Shown here: positions 16,937-25,202 of the stretch, in pieces
How the letters are laid out: each line of letters opens with the position of its first letter
How positions within the stretch are numbered: the stretch's first letter is position 1
Assembly (NCBI GenBank): GCA_037441525.1
Contig: JBBISA010000050.1
Span: 1 to 30,777 of the forward strand
Source: SKVR01 sp037441525
GTDB lineage: Bacteria; Bacteroidota; Bacteroidia; Bacteroidales; UBA7960
Reading direction: 5' to 3'
Length of the DNA stretch: 30,777 bases
Program-made: the position numbers and the translations under genes
Notes under the pieces: generated by a model
Told to the model about the DNA's origin: nothing
The model's database searches: none
What the model saw: only the letters and a program-made list of their open reading frames with translations

Positions 16937-17767
16937 GTGAAACGAAACTATTATTGCCTGGTAGCAGGCCTGCAGGATTTGACCCTGGATGCGCATAAGC
17001 TTACACGCACGCAAAATGATTTCAGGATCGACCTGCAAACAGACCTACATCCACAGGATTATAAACTGGTGGCGTATCTGTTTTACCCAATCGACAATGC
17101 AAACCTTCTGAATCTGCTCGAAAAGGGTGACAAGGAATTCGATCCACGAGGATGTTTCACCCGCGAGGAGATGGAAGACAGTATCAAAGAGCCATCCGGT
17201 ATTCTTCCCCATTACATGGACCGTTTTATTAATGCTTTCAAAAACAATGAACCCGTTGTTGCGGGTATGAGTTTCGAAAACCAGCTTACAACCCTTTTCT
17301 ATTCGTTCACCGGAACACTGACTGATGGTTTTCTGGCACCATGGTACCGTTTTAACCGCGACCTGAACAACCTGCTCACAGCAATTATATGCCGTAAGTA
17401 TGATATTCCCCATGAAAACCAGGTTATTGGCGACGATGAGATAACGGAAGCCATCCGGCGCAGCCATACCCGCGATTTTGGCTTAAGTGCCGAAATTTCA
17501 TGGATGGAAGACGTAATGAATATCGCCAAAACCGACAATGTGCAGGAAAAAGAAAAGGCTATCGATAAGTTGAAATGGAGCTACCTTGAAGAGGTTACTT
17601 TCTTTGAGTACTTTACCATTGACCGTGTGTTGGCTTTTATCCTTAAGCTTGGAATTGTGGAAAGATGGCTTGCTCTTGACCGGGAATATGGTACCGAACT
17701 ATTTATGCAACTGCTTAAAGAGCTGAAATCGAGTTATAAATTACCCGAAACATTTACAGAAAAATAG
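16937..17767 (+). CDS. DUF2764 family protein, V-ATPase operon-associated
   Basis: A 276-residue soluble, acidic, mostly helical protein starting MKRNYYCLVAGLQDLTLDAH when GTG is read as Met. The GTG at 16937 is the only sensible start: an in-frame TGA lies two codons upstream and no ATG occurs near the N-terminus. YYCLVAGLQDL at the start and the helix EYFTIDRVLAFILKLGIVER near the C-terminus match my recollection of DUF2764 proteins, which lie between subunits E and A in Bacteroidota, spirochaete and chlamydial V-ATPase operons. Their role is unknown. The operon lacks subunit C, whose position this gene occupies, so a stalk or rotor-coupling role is a reasonable inference. Only 6 nt separate it from atpA. 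Confidence 0.85.
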   Translation: MKRNYYCLVAGLQDLTLDAHKLTRTQNDFRIDLQTDLHPQDYKLVAYLFYPIDNANLLNLLEKGDKEFDPRGCFTREEMEDSIKEPSGILPHYMDRFINAFKNNEPVVAGMSFENQLTTLFYSFTGTLTDGFLAPWYRFNRDLNNLLTAIICRKYDIPHENQVIGDDEITEAIRRSHTRDFGLSAEISWMEDVMNIAKTDNVQEKEKAIDKLKWSYLEEVTFFEYFTIDRVLAFILKLGIVERWLALDREYGTELFMQLLKELKSSYKLPETFTEK

Positions 17768-17773
17768 ATATAT

Positions 17774-19531
17774 ATGAATTCAATTGGTAAGGTAACTGGA
17801 ATTATTGCCAACCTTGTGATCGTAGAAACGCGCGACCGCGTGGCCCAGAACGAGATATGTTTTATTAAACACGACAACACCCGCCTTATGGCTGAGGTGA
17901 TCAAAATCATGGGGCACAAAGTTTACGTGCAGGTGTTTGAAAGCACCCGCGGACTTAAGGTTGGTTCGGAAGTGGAATTTGCAGGACACATGCTCGAGGT
18001 AACCCTTGGCCCTGGCCTGCTTTCAAAAAACTTCGACGGTCTGCAGAACGACCTTGATAAAATGACCGGTGTATTCCTGAAAAGGGGCGAATATACCGAT
18101 CCTCTTGACAATGAAAAGGAATTTGAGTTTACACCCATGGCAAAACCTGGCGATAAGGTATCTTCAGGCGATTGGCTGGGTGAAGTAAAGGAAAACTGGA
18201 TCGGACATAAGATCATGGTTCCATTTACTTTTAAAGGCGAATACACCGTGAAAAGTGTTACCGCAGCCGGCACTTATAAAATGCACGATACCATGGCAGT
18301 TCTTACCGACACATCGGGCAAGGAACTGAAGGTTACCATGGTACAGAAATGGCCAGTGAAGGTTCCAATCAGGGCATTTCGCGAAAAACCAAGACCATTT
18401 AAGGTGCTCGAAACAGGCGTTCGCGTATTTGATACCCTTAACCCCATTGCAGAAGGAGGCACAGGCTTTATCCCCGGGCCGTTCGGTTCTGGTAAAACAG
18501 TATTACAACACGCCCTGTCAAAGCAGGCCGAAGCCGACCTGGTTATCATTGCTGCCTGCGGCGAACGTGCCAACGAGGTAGTGGAGATTTTTACCGAATT
18601 CCCCGAACTGGAAGACCCGCGTACAGGCCGCAAACTGATGGAGCGTACCACCATCATCGCAAACACATCCAACATGCCCGTAGCTGCCCGCGAAGCTTCG
18701 GTTTATACTGCAATGACCATTGCCGAATATTACCGCACAATGGGTCTGAAAGTTCTCCTTCTGGCCGACTCTACATCGCGTTGGGCACAGGCGCTGCGCG
18801 AAATGTCGAACCGTATGGAAGAGCTCCCCGGCCCCGACGGTTTCCCAATGGATCTGCCGGCAATTATCTCAAACTTCTATTCAAGAGCAGGCTTTGTTTT
18901 TCTTAACAATGGACAAACCGGTTCAATTACCTTTATCGGTACTGTATCGCCTGCCGGTGGTAACCTTAAAGAACCCGTTACTGAATCTACCAAAAAGGCC
19001 GCCCGCTGTTTTTACGCTCTTTCTCAGCAAAGAGCCGACAGCAAAAGGTATCCGGCAATTGATCCCATAGAAAGTTATTCAAAATACCTCGAATATCCCG
19101 AAATCATCGAATATCTCAATAAAAACAATGGAGAGCAATGGGTGCCCAATGTTCTGTTTGCAAAAGATGCATTGCTGCGCAGTAAGGAATCTTATGAGCA
19201 GATTAACATCCTTGGCGACGACGGCGTTCCCCTCGAGTATCATATTACTTACTGGAAAGGTGAAGTAGTCGACTTTGTGATCTCACAACAGGATGCTTTC
19301 GATAAGATCGATTCCAGCTCCGATTTCAAACGTCAGCGATACATGCTCGATAAGGTTGTGGGAGTGCTTAAAACCGATTTCAAATTCAATTCCTTCGACG
19401 AAGTCAACCCCTTTTTCAAAAGGGTTATTAACCAGTTCAAGCAAATGAACTATTCGGTTTTCCTGAGCGAAAATTTCCACAAAAATGAAAAAGAACTTGA
19501 AACTATAATCCACGAAAGGAAGGTTGCATAA
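17774..19531 (+). CDS. atpA: V-type ATPase catalytic subunit A
   Basis: A 585-residue catalytic subunit that hydrolyses ATP in the A3B3 head. The Walker A loop is GPFGSGKTV (235-243), the form typical of V/A-type A subunits. The long bulge insertion before the nucleotide fold (about 115-200) separates it from F-type beta subunits. The catalytic Glu lies in CGERANEVVEI and Walker B in VLLLADSTSRWAQALREMSN. The length matches the family. It is followed by atpB with a 1-nt stop/start overlap (TAATG), which favours coupled synthesis of the equimolar A and B subunits. Confidence 0.96.
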   Translation: MNSIGKVTGIIANLVIVETRDRVAQNEICFIKHDNTRLMAEVIKIMGHKVYVQVFESTRGLKVGSEVEFAGHMLEVTLGPGLLSKNFDGLQNDLDKMTGVFLKRGEYTDPLDNEKEFEFTPMAKPGDKVSSGDWLGEVKENWIGHKIMVPFTFKGEYTVKSVTAAGTYKMHDTMAVLTDTSGKELKVTMVQKWPVKVPIRAFREKPRPFKVLETGVRVFDTLNPIAEGGTGFIPGPFGSGKTVLQHALSKQAEADLVIIAACGERANEVVEIFTEFPELEDPRTGRKLMERTTIIANTSNMPVAAREASVYTAMTIAEYYRTMGLKVLLLADSTSRWAQALREMSNRMEELPGPDGFPMDLPAIISNFYSRAGFVFLNNGQTGSITFIGTVSPAGGNLKEPVTESTKKAARCFYALSQQRADSKRYPAIDPIESYSKYLEYPEIIEYLNKNNGEQWVPNVLFAKDALLRSKESYEQINILGDDGVPLEYHITYWKGEVVDFVISQQDAFDKIDSSSDFKRQRYMLDKVVGVLKTDFKFNSFDEVNPFFKRVINQFKQMNYSVFLSENFHKNEKELETIIHERKVA

Positions 19532-20856
19532 TGGAAAAGGACACTAAAGCATTTCAACGCGTATATACCAAGCTGTTTCAGCTAACCAAGGCCACTGTGT
19601 CGTTGCGTGCCAGCGGCATTGGCAACGAAGAACTTGCCATTGTTGATGGCCGTCTTGCACAGGTGGTTAAGATCATGGAAGATGTGGTTACCCTTCAGGT
19701 GTTTGCCGGTACCGAAGGTATCGCCACCGACGCTGAAGTTATTTTCACCGGCAAATCGCCCACCCTCAAAGTGGGAGAAGACCTGGCAGGCCGTTTCTTC
19801 AATGCCTATGGCGAACCCATCGATGGTGGCGAGATCATGGGCCAGGAGCGCGAAATCGGAGGTCCGTCAGTTAATCCTGTTCGCCGTAAACAACCATCAG
19901 AATTTATCGCTACCGGTATTGCCGGTATCGACCTCAACAACGCACTGGTAACCGGCCAGAAAATCCCATTCTTTGCCGACCCCGACCAGCCTTTTAACCA
20001 GGTAATGGCAATGGTAGCATTGCGTGCTCAGGCCGACAAAATCATCCTGGGTGGAGTTGGGCTTACCAACGACGACTATCTCTACTTTAAAAGGGTTTTC
20101 GACGATGCCGGAGCACTCGACCGTATTGTAGGGTTTATCAACACTACTGAAAATCCACCCGTTGAGCGTTTGCTGGTGCCCGATATGGCCCTTACTGCTG
20201 CCGAATACTTTGCCGTTGAAAAACAACAAAAGGTGCTTGTACTGCTTACAGACCTTACCTTGTATGCCGATGCCCTCAGTATCGTTTCCAACCGTATGGA
20301 CCAAATCCCGTCAAAGGATAGTATGCCTGGTTCGCTCTATTCTGACCTTGCCCGTTTGTACGAAAAAGCAGTGCAATTCCCCGATGGCGGTTCCATAACA
20401 ATTATTGCGGTGACCAGTTTGTCGAGCGGCGATATCACGCACGCTATCCCCGATAATACCGGTTATATTACCGAAGGGCAGCTCTTTCTGCGCAAAGACT
20501 CTGACATTGGTAAAGTTATCGTGGATCCGTTCCGCTCACTTTCACGTTTGAAACAGCTGGTTATTGGAAAGCGTACCCGCGAAGACCATCCACAGGTAAT
20601 GAATGCTGCTGTTCGTCTTTATGCCGATGCCGCAAATGCCAAAACAAAACTTGAGAACGGTTTCGACCTTACAAATTACGACGAGCGTACCCTCGAGTTT
20701 GCAAGGGCCTACTCAGAAAAACTACTGGCAATCGACGTAAATATTGAAGTGAATACCATGCTTGATACTGCTTACGAACTGTTCGCCAAAAACTTCTCGC
20801 CCGTAGAAGTGGGCCTGAAACAGGTGTTTGTAGATAAATACTGGAAAAAAAATTGA
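19531..20856 (+). CDS. atpB: V-type ATPase regulatory subunit B
   Basis: A 441-residue non-catalytic nucleotide-binding subunit alternating with A in the head. As in other B subunits the P-loop is degenerate: TGQKIPFFADPDQPFNQVMA stands where Walker A would be. SNRMDQIPSKDSMPGSLYSD and TEGQLFLRKDSDIG are typical downstream motifs. The start overlaps the atpA stop by one base, with a purine-rich AAGGAAGG just upstream. An intercistronic hairpin follows the stop and separates this gene from atpD. Confidence 0.95.
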   Translation: MEKDTKAFQRVYTKLFQLTKATVSLRASGIGNEELAIVDGRLAQVVKIMEDVVTLQVFAGTEGIATDAEVIFTGKSPTLKVGEDLAGRFFNAYGEPIDGGEIMGQEREIGGPSVNPVRRKQPSEFIATGIAGIDLNNALVTGQKIPFFADPDQPFNQVMAMVALRAQADKIILGGVGLTNDDYLYFKRVFDDAGALDRIVGFINTTENPPVERLLVPDMALTAAEYFAVEKQQKVLVLLTDLTLYADALSIVSNRMDQIPSKDSMPGSLYSDLARLYEKAVQFPDGGSITIIAVTSLSSGDITHAIPDNTGYITEGQLFLRKDSDIGKVIVDPFRSLSRLKQLVIGKRTREDHPQVMNAAVRLYADAANAKTKLENGFDLTNYDERTLEFARAYSEKLLAIDVNIEVNTMLDTAYELFAKNFSPVEVGLKQVFVDKYWKKN

Positions 20857-20857
20857 T

Positions 20858-20902
20858 GGGAAACGAAAAACCGATCATAGTTTAAAACGGTTTTTAGTTC
20901 CC
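20858..20902 (+). promoter_or_regulatory. Intercistronic hairpin between atpB and atpD
   Basis: AAAAACCG (20866-20873) pairs with CGGTTTTT (20888-20895). GGGAA plus C (20858-20864, one bulged A) extends the stem against GTTCCC (20897-20902). The 14-nt loop is AT-rich. The T5 run is inside the stem, so partial termination, RNA processing or stabilisation of the upstream A/B message are all possible. The function is inferred. Confidence 0.5.
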
Positions 20903-20918
20903 TTAAACAAAACATATT

Positions 20919-21521
20919 ATGGCAATTAAATTTCAGTATAACAAAACATCTCTGCAACAGCTCGACAAGCAGCTCAAGGTAAGGGTAAAGGCATTGCCTA
21001 CCCTTAAGAACAAGGAGTCTGCACTGCGGGTTGAGGTAAAGAAAGCCAAAATGGAAGCTGAAAAACTGGAACAGAAACTGGAAAACAAACTGCTGGCCTA
21101 CCAACACGCACTTGATATCTGGGGCGAATTTGACAACTCCCTGGTTTCTATTGATGATGTTGACCTGTCGGTAAAAAAGATCGCCGGAGTAAAAACTCCC
21201 GTTCTTGATAGTATCAGTTTCCACGTGAAAGAGTTCAGTGTGTTCAACAAGCCTCCGTGGTATCTCGATGGTATAGCCATCTCTAAAGAGCTGGCCGGAA
21301 TTGCCATCGAAAGTGAAGTTTTCAACCAGAAAATGAAACTGTTGGATCATGCCCGCCGCAAAACTACCCAAAAGGTGAATCTCTACGAAAAGGTACAAAT
21401 CCCCGGATTCCAGGACGCCATTCGCAAAATAAAGCGTTTTATGGAAGATGAGGAAAACCTTTCCAAAGCAGCTCAGAAAATCGTTAAATCACGTATTCAG
21501 GAAATGGAGGAAAGCGTATGA
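20919..21521 (+). CDS. atpD: V-type ATPase subunit D
   Basis: A 200-residue central-shaft subunit, analogous to F-type gamma. Both ends are long coiled coils: KTSLQQLDKQLKVRVKALPT with a Lys/Glu-rich continuation at the N-terminus, and a C-terminal helix ending AQKIVKSRIQEMEESV. A short, less helical segment lies in the middle (about 75-130). It transmits rotation from the head to the membrane ring. Its stop overlaps the atpI start by 4 nt (ATGA). Confidence 0.92.
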   Translation: MAIKFQYNKTSLQQLDKQLKVRVKALPTLKNKESALRVEVKKAKMEAEKLEQKLENKLLAYQHALDIWGEFDNSLVSIDDVDLSVKKIAGVKTPVLDSISFHVKEFSVFNKPPWYLDGIAISKELAGIAIESEVFNQKMKLLDHARRKTTQKVNLYEKVQIPGFQDAIRKIKRFMEDEENLSKAAQKIVKSRIQEMEESV

Positions 21522-23317
21522 TACAACCTATGATGAAATATTCCTTCCTCGTGTATCACAAGGACTATCGCAAGTTTTTGATGGATTTGCGCCGTATGGG
21601 AATGGTGCATATTATTGAAAAGGAGAAGGAAATAACAACTGAGATAAGGGATAGATACGAACACATCAGGGATATTGAGAATGTGATCAGGTTCCTTGTC
21701 AAAAGGGAAGTTGAACGCAAAGATGCCGACTGCACAGTTTCGGGCGCCGAAGCTTTCGATATCGTAAAGAATGCCATGTTGACCATCGACCTTAAACATC
21801 AACATCTAAATGTCCTAAAGAAAGAGATTCAGCAGGCAGAGCCATGGGGCGATTTTTCAACTGAAACCATTGACAAACTCAGGGAAAGCCGAATCAGGTT
21901 CCGCTACTATGTTACCGAGGTCAAGAAATTCGATGAAAACTGGATGCAGGAATATCCCATTGAAGTGGTTTCACGACAAACAGGACAGGTATTTTTTGTC
22001 TGTATGGAGCGCGGAATGATTACGTTCGATGTTCCTGCAGAAGAAGTAAGAGCCCCTGAAAAGCCACTAAGCCAGTTGCTTGCCGAAAAGGAAACCTGTG
22101 AGCAGGAAATCGAAGACCTTCAGAATCTGTTTGATAAGCATGCTTCGCAAAGCCGCGATGCTATCGATAAGTACTGGAAGCAGATGACCGAATCGGTTCA
22201 TTTCGATACTGCCATTATGCATACCCGCGCCGAAGCTGAAGAAAAAGTTATGCTGCTCGAGGGTTGGGTGCCTGAGAACATAAAAGGCGAGCTCAATGCT
22301 TTTCTCGACGAACATCATATCGTACACATTGAGCAAAAACCTGAGTTGGATGAGAAAGTGCCCATTAAGCTCAGAAACAATCGTTTTGCAAAGCTGTTTG
22401 AGCCTATTGGCGAATTCTACGAACTGCCCAATCACCGAGAGTTGGACCTGGTGCCTTTCTTTGCTCCGTTTTATATGATGTTCTTTGGGTTCTGCCTTGG
22501 CGATGCCGGTTATGGTCTGCTCATCATTCTGGCGGCTGCCATTGCCAAACTTAAAGTGCCGGCATACAAACCAATTCTTACGCTTGCCCAGTACCTTGGT
22601 CTTGCAACTGTGGTTTTTGGAATCCTTACCGGAACAATTTTCGGCATCAACCTTATCGAGGCTGAAATTCCATGGCTCGAACAATATAAGAAATTCATGC
22701 TCGAACCATCGCAACTGTTCAACCTTGCCATTATCATGGGGGTGGTGCAGATACTCTTCGGGATGGTGGTAAAGGTTATGAATATTACCCGCACTTTCGG
22801 GTTCATTTATTCTCTTTCAACCATAGGGTGGCTGCTACTGCTCATTGGAGGTGGTGCACTGTATGGCCTCAATAGCCAGGAAATGATTGCCGAAGGTACA
22901 TATAAGATTGCCCTTTACAGTTTACTTGCCGTTTCCGGACTTCTTATATTCATCATCAACCACCCTAAGCGAAATATACTTATGAACTTTGGGCTGGGAA
23001 TATGGGATACCTATGGAATGCTCACCGGATTGCTGGGCGACCTGCTTTCATACCTGCGATTGTTTGCACTTGGAGTTTCGAGCGCTATTCTGGGCATGGT
23101 CTTCAACAGTATGGCTGTGAGCATGGCACCCGATAATATTATTCTCGGACCATTGGTTATGATCCTTATCCTGGTGTTCGGCCATGGCATTACATTGTTC
23201 ATGTCGGCCCTGGGGGCATTTGTACACCCCATTCGTCTTACCTTTGTAGAGTTTTACAAAAACGCCGGCTTCACTGGTGGCGGCAAAAAATATCAACCTT
23301 TCAAGAAATTAATTTAA
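21518..23317 (+). CDS. atpI: V-type ATPase subunit I (subunit a)
   Basis: A 599-residue stator subunit with an N-terminal cytosolic half (about 1-310, helical/coiled-coil) and a C-terminal membrane half of about eight helices. The membrane half starts FFAPFYMMFFGFCLGDAGYG. The essential Arg facing the rotor is Arg514 in SYLRLFALGVSSAIL, and the second conserved Arg is Arg573 in HPIRLTFVEFYKN. It forms the ion half-channels against the K ring. It overlaps atpD by 4 nt, and 27 nt separate it from atpK. Confidence 0.95.
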   Translation: MIQPMMKYSFLVYHKDYRKFLMDLRRMGMVHIIEKEKEITTEIRDRYEHIRDIENVIRFLVKREVERKDADCTVSGAEAFDIVKNAMLTIDLKHQHLNVLKKEIQQAEPWGDFSTETIDKLRESRIRFRYYVTEVKKFDENWMQEYPIEVVSRQTGQVFFVCMERGMITFDVPAEEVRAPEKPLSQLLAEKETCEQEIEDLQNLFDKHASQSRDAIDKYWKQMTESVHFDTAIMHTRAEAEEKVMLLEGWVPENIKGELNAFLDEHHIVHIEQKPELDEKVPIKLRNNRFAKLFEPIGEFYELPNHRELDLVPFFAPFYMMFFGFCLGDAGYGLLIILAAAIAKLKVPAYKPILTLAQYLGLATVVFGILTGTIFGINLIEAEIPWLEQYKKFMLEPSQLFNLAIIMGVVQILFGMVVKVMNITRTFGFIYSLSTIGWLLLLIGGGALYGLNSQEMIAEGTYKIALYSLLAVSGLLIFIINHPKRNILMNFGLGIWDTYGMLTGLLGDLLSYLRLFALGVSSAILGMVFNSMAVSMAPDNIILGPLVMILILVFGHGITLFMSALGAFVHPIRLTFVEFYKNAGFTGGGKKYQPFKKLI

Positions 23318-23344
23318 TTGTTTTACTTAAAATAAATAAAAATT

Positions 23345-23803
23345 ATGGAACCTATTGTTTTAGCTTATATTGGTGTGGGTTTAATGGTTGGACTTGCCGG
23401 TGTTGGTAGCGCCTTTGGTACTACTATAGCGGGTAATGCTGCTGTTGGAGCTATGAAAAAGAATGCAGATGCTTTTGGTAATTATATTCTTCTTACAGCT
23501 CTTCCCGGTAGCCAGGGTCTGTATGGTTTTGCCGGCTATTTCCTTCTCAATGGTTTTGGTTTGCTCAACGACGGAATTGGCTGGGCACAGGCAGGTGCAG
23601 TGTTCGGTTCAGGTATCATTTTAGGGCTGGCTGGTTTGCTTTCAGCTATCCGTCAGGGACAGGTTTGTGCCAATGGTATCGCAGCTGTAGGCTCTGGTTA
23701 CGATGTGGGTACCAAAACCCTTATCCTTGCCGTATTCCCAGAGCTCTATGCTATTATCGCTCTTGCAGCTACATTCTTTATTGGCAACGCATTCGCCGTA
23801 TAA
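23345..23803 (+). CDS. atpK: V-type ATPase subunit K (proteolipid rotor ring)
   Basis: A 152-residue proteolipid made of two fused hairpins (four helices), forming the rotor ring. The ion-binding carboxylate is Glu133 in the fourth helix (FPELYAI); the second helix has Gln57 rather than an acid (LPGSQGLYGF). Leu53, Ser56, Gln57, Gln104 (RQGQV) and Glu133 correspond by motif to the Na+ ligands of Enterococcus hirae NtpK (Leu61, Thr64, Gln65, Gln110, Glu139), with Ser replacing Thr. This favours Na+ over H+, though the alignment was done by eye. It is the last gene of the operon and a terminator follows. Confidence 0.95.
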   Translation: MEPIVLAYIGVGLMVGLAGVGSAFGTTIAGNAAVGAMKKNADAFGNYILLTALPGSQGLYGFAGYFLLNGFGLLNDGIGWAQAGAVFGSGIILGLAGLLSAIRQGQVCANGIAAVGSGYDVGTKTLILAVFPELYAIIALAATFFIGNAFAV

Positions 23804-23839
23804 TTGTTATTATTGTAAGAAGTAAATAAACTCAGGTGA

Positions 23840-23875
23840 CAACCACCCTCGTTTAAGCGGGGGTGGTTTTTTTTT
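23840..23875 (+). terminator. Rho-independent terminator of the V-ATPase operon
   Basis: AACCACCC (23841-23848) pairs with GGGTGGTT across a short loop and is followed by a long T run. It begins 37 nt after the atpK stop. Confidence 0.9.
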
Positions 23876-23955
23876 GCTTCTATCAGATGATTTGAAGGGT
23901 ATTGAATAAGAAACTATGGTTTTACTTTTACATTTGAATTCGGTTCCAGAATTAT

Positions 23956-24441
23956 ATGACAGCTATTTACCCATGATTTTCAAGACTCCTGAAGCGTGTA
24001 TGCAACTTTCTGAATGAAACAGGTATTCCCTGTATGATATCAGGAAGTATTGCCATGAATATGTATGCTATTCCCCGGATGACCAGGGATATGAATATTG
24101 TAATAGAACTGCCGGATGAGCAGGTTGATTCATTGCTTTCTGAATTCAGCAATTCCTATTTTTCGAGAGAGAGTGTTTTTGCCGAGGTGAGAAAAAGGGA
24201 GATGTTTAACATTATTGATAATGATACAGGTTTTAAGTTAGATTTCATTCTCCGGAAAGATACAGAATATGGTAGGGTTGCATTTGGCTAAAGACGATCA
24301 GTAAAGGAATCCTACGTTTGATTATCTCTTATCTCTCTTGAAGATCTTATCATTGCAAAGCTTATATGGATACAGCAATTGCAAAGCGAAAAACAGATGG
24401 ATGATATTCGCAATCTGCTTCAAAATCCCGATTGGTTCTGA
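23956..24441 (+). pseudogene. Nucleotidyltransferase-fold gene (DUF6036/AbiEii-like) broken by three stops
   Basis: One reading frame from ATG 23956 to TGA 24439 encodes about 161 residues that look like a small nucleotidyltransferase-fold family: MISGSIAMNMYAIPRMTRDM early, FKLDFILRKDTEYGRVAFG in the middle, then LEDLIIAKLIWIQQLQSEKQ and MDDIRNLLQNPDWF at the end. It is interrupted by TGA (23974-23976), TAA (24289-24291) and TGA (24319-24321), with no frameshift. The metal-binding D-x-D expected after TRD reads D-M-N, one transition from Asp. The longest intact piece (24034-24291) lacks both ends of the family. This is a decayed accessory gene; its former role (antitoxin or toxin-like) is uncertain. 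Confidence 0.72.
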
Positions 24442-24459
24442 GTGCTCAGCCGAGCTGGG

Positions 24460-24476
24460 AGTCGTCCGACAACTCT
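24460..24476 (+). repeat. REP-like unit, left copy
   Basis: AGTCGTCCGACAACTCT here is identical to 25182-25198 on the far side of the transposase gene. The inner AGTCGTCCGACAACT is a near-perfect dyad with one mismatched pair. It lies 18 nt after the pseudogene end and is preceded by a small hairpin, CTCAGC-CGA-GCTGGG (24445-24459). Confidence 0.8.
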
Positions 24477-24520
24477 ATGGCCATTATGGTTAAATTTGAA
24501 TACAAGCAAAATAAACATCT

Positions 24521-25150
24521 ATGATTTTTGAAAAGAACCACATTTACCATGTTTTTAATCAGGGGAATAAGCGGGGAAAGGTATTTTTTTCAAGAGACAA
24601 CCACCTTTTTTTTCTCAAAAAGATAAAAACTCACATCTCTCCATTTGCCGATATTCTTGCCTGGTGTCTCATGCCAAATTATTTTCATCTGATGATATAT
24701 GTAAATGATTTGGAAATTCCGGTTAATGAAATATCTGCCAAAAACGAAAGTAAGGCTAATCCTGCCGTTAAATATACATCACTCAATAAATCCATAGACA
24801 TATTGCTTTCATCATATACGAGGGCAGTTAACCTTCAAAATGGTTCTTCCGGGTCTGTATTCAGGCAGAAATCCAAAGCATTGTGCCTGAATAGCAATGA
24901 TAAACTTTCAAAAGCCTGGTATTACTCTCAGGGGGTTGCAAGGATAAACCTGCAAGTGCCCAAATATCAATACCCCAATGTTTGCTATAACTATATACTG
25001 AATAATCCTGTAAAATCATGGTTAGTTGCCACCCCTGAAGATTGGGAGTTCTCATCCTACCTTGATATTTGCGGAACCCGAAAAGGTAAGCTTTTGGCAT
25101 ACGAAAGAATAAAGGAACTGGGGTTGGTGTTTTTGGAGAATAAAGGGTAA
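24521..25150 (+). CDS. REP-associated tyrosine transposase (RAYT, Y1/IS200-like)
   Basis: A 209-residue protein of the Y1 HUH-endonuclease class. HIYHVFNQGNKRGKVFFSRD at the N-terminus, LAWCLMPNYFHLMIYV at 46-61 and CYNYILNNPVKSWLVATPED near the C-terminus match the RAYT pattern. The family motif is normally MPNHFHxL; here the first His is Tyr54 (codon TAT, one transition from CAT), while His56 remains. Loss of that metal ligand predicts an inactive or altered nuclease. The flanking REP-like units support the RAYT rather than the IS200 TnpA assignment. The frame is otherwise intact over the full family length. Confidence 0.85.
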   Translation: MIFEKNHIYHVFNQGNKRGKVFFSRDNHLFFLKKIKTHISPFADILAWCLMPNYFHLMIYVNDLEIPVNEISAKNESKANPAVKYTSLNKSIDILLSSYTRAVNLQNGSSGSVFRQKSKALCLNSNDKLSKAWYYSQGVARINLQVPKYQYPNVCYNYILNNPVKSWLVATPEDWEFSSYLDICGTRKGKLLAYERIKELGLVFLENKG

Positions 25151-25162
25151 AGAGACTGCTAA

Positions 25163-25198
25163 AGTTGTCGGACGAACCTAAAGTCGTCCGACAACTCT
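25163..25198. repeat. REP-like inverted pair, right side
   Basis: AGTTGTCGGACGA (25163-25175) is the exact reverse complement of TCGTCCGACAACT (25184-25196), separated by 8 nt. The second arm lies within the 17-bp unit (25182-25198) identical to the left copy. The pair begins 13 nt after the transposase stop and resembles a BIME-type head-to-head REP pair. Confidence 0.82.
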
Positions 25199-25202
25199 GC
25201 TT

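Larger units (their letters stand above)
24460..25198. mobile_element. REP/RAYT module: Y1 transposase gene flanked by REP-like repeats
   Basis: Identical 17-bp units at 24460-24476 and 25182-25198 bracket a single IS200/REP-associated tyrosine transposase gene, with an additional inverted unit at 25163-25175. There are no long terminal inverted repeats or obvious target duplications, as expected for this class, which moves as single-stranded DNA. Repeats of this kind elsewhere in the genome would confirm a REPtron arrangement. Confidence 0.7.

Noticed and set aside
24034..24291. 85-codon frame considered as an intact short gene
   Set aside because: Family-like sequence continues in the same frame on both sides of its limits, so it is a segment of a longer broken gene.
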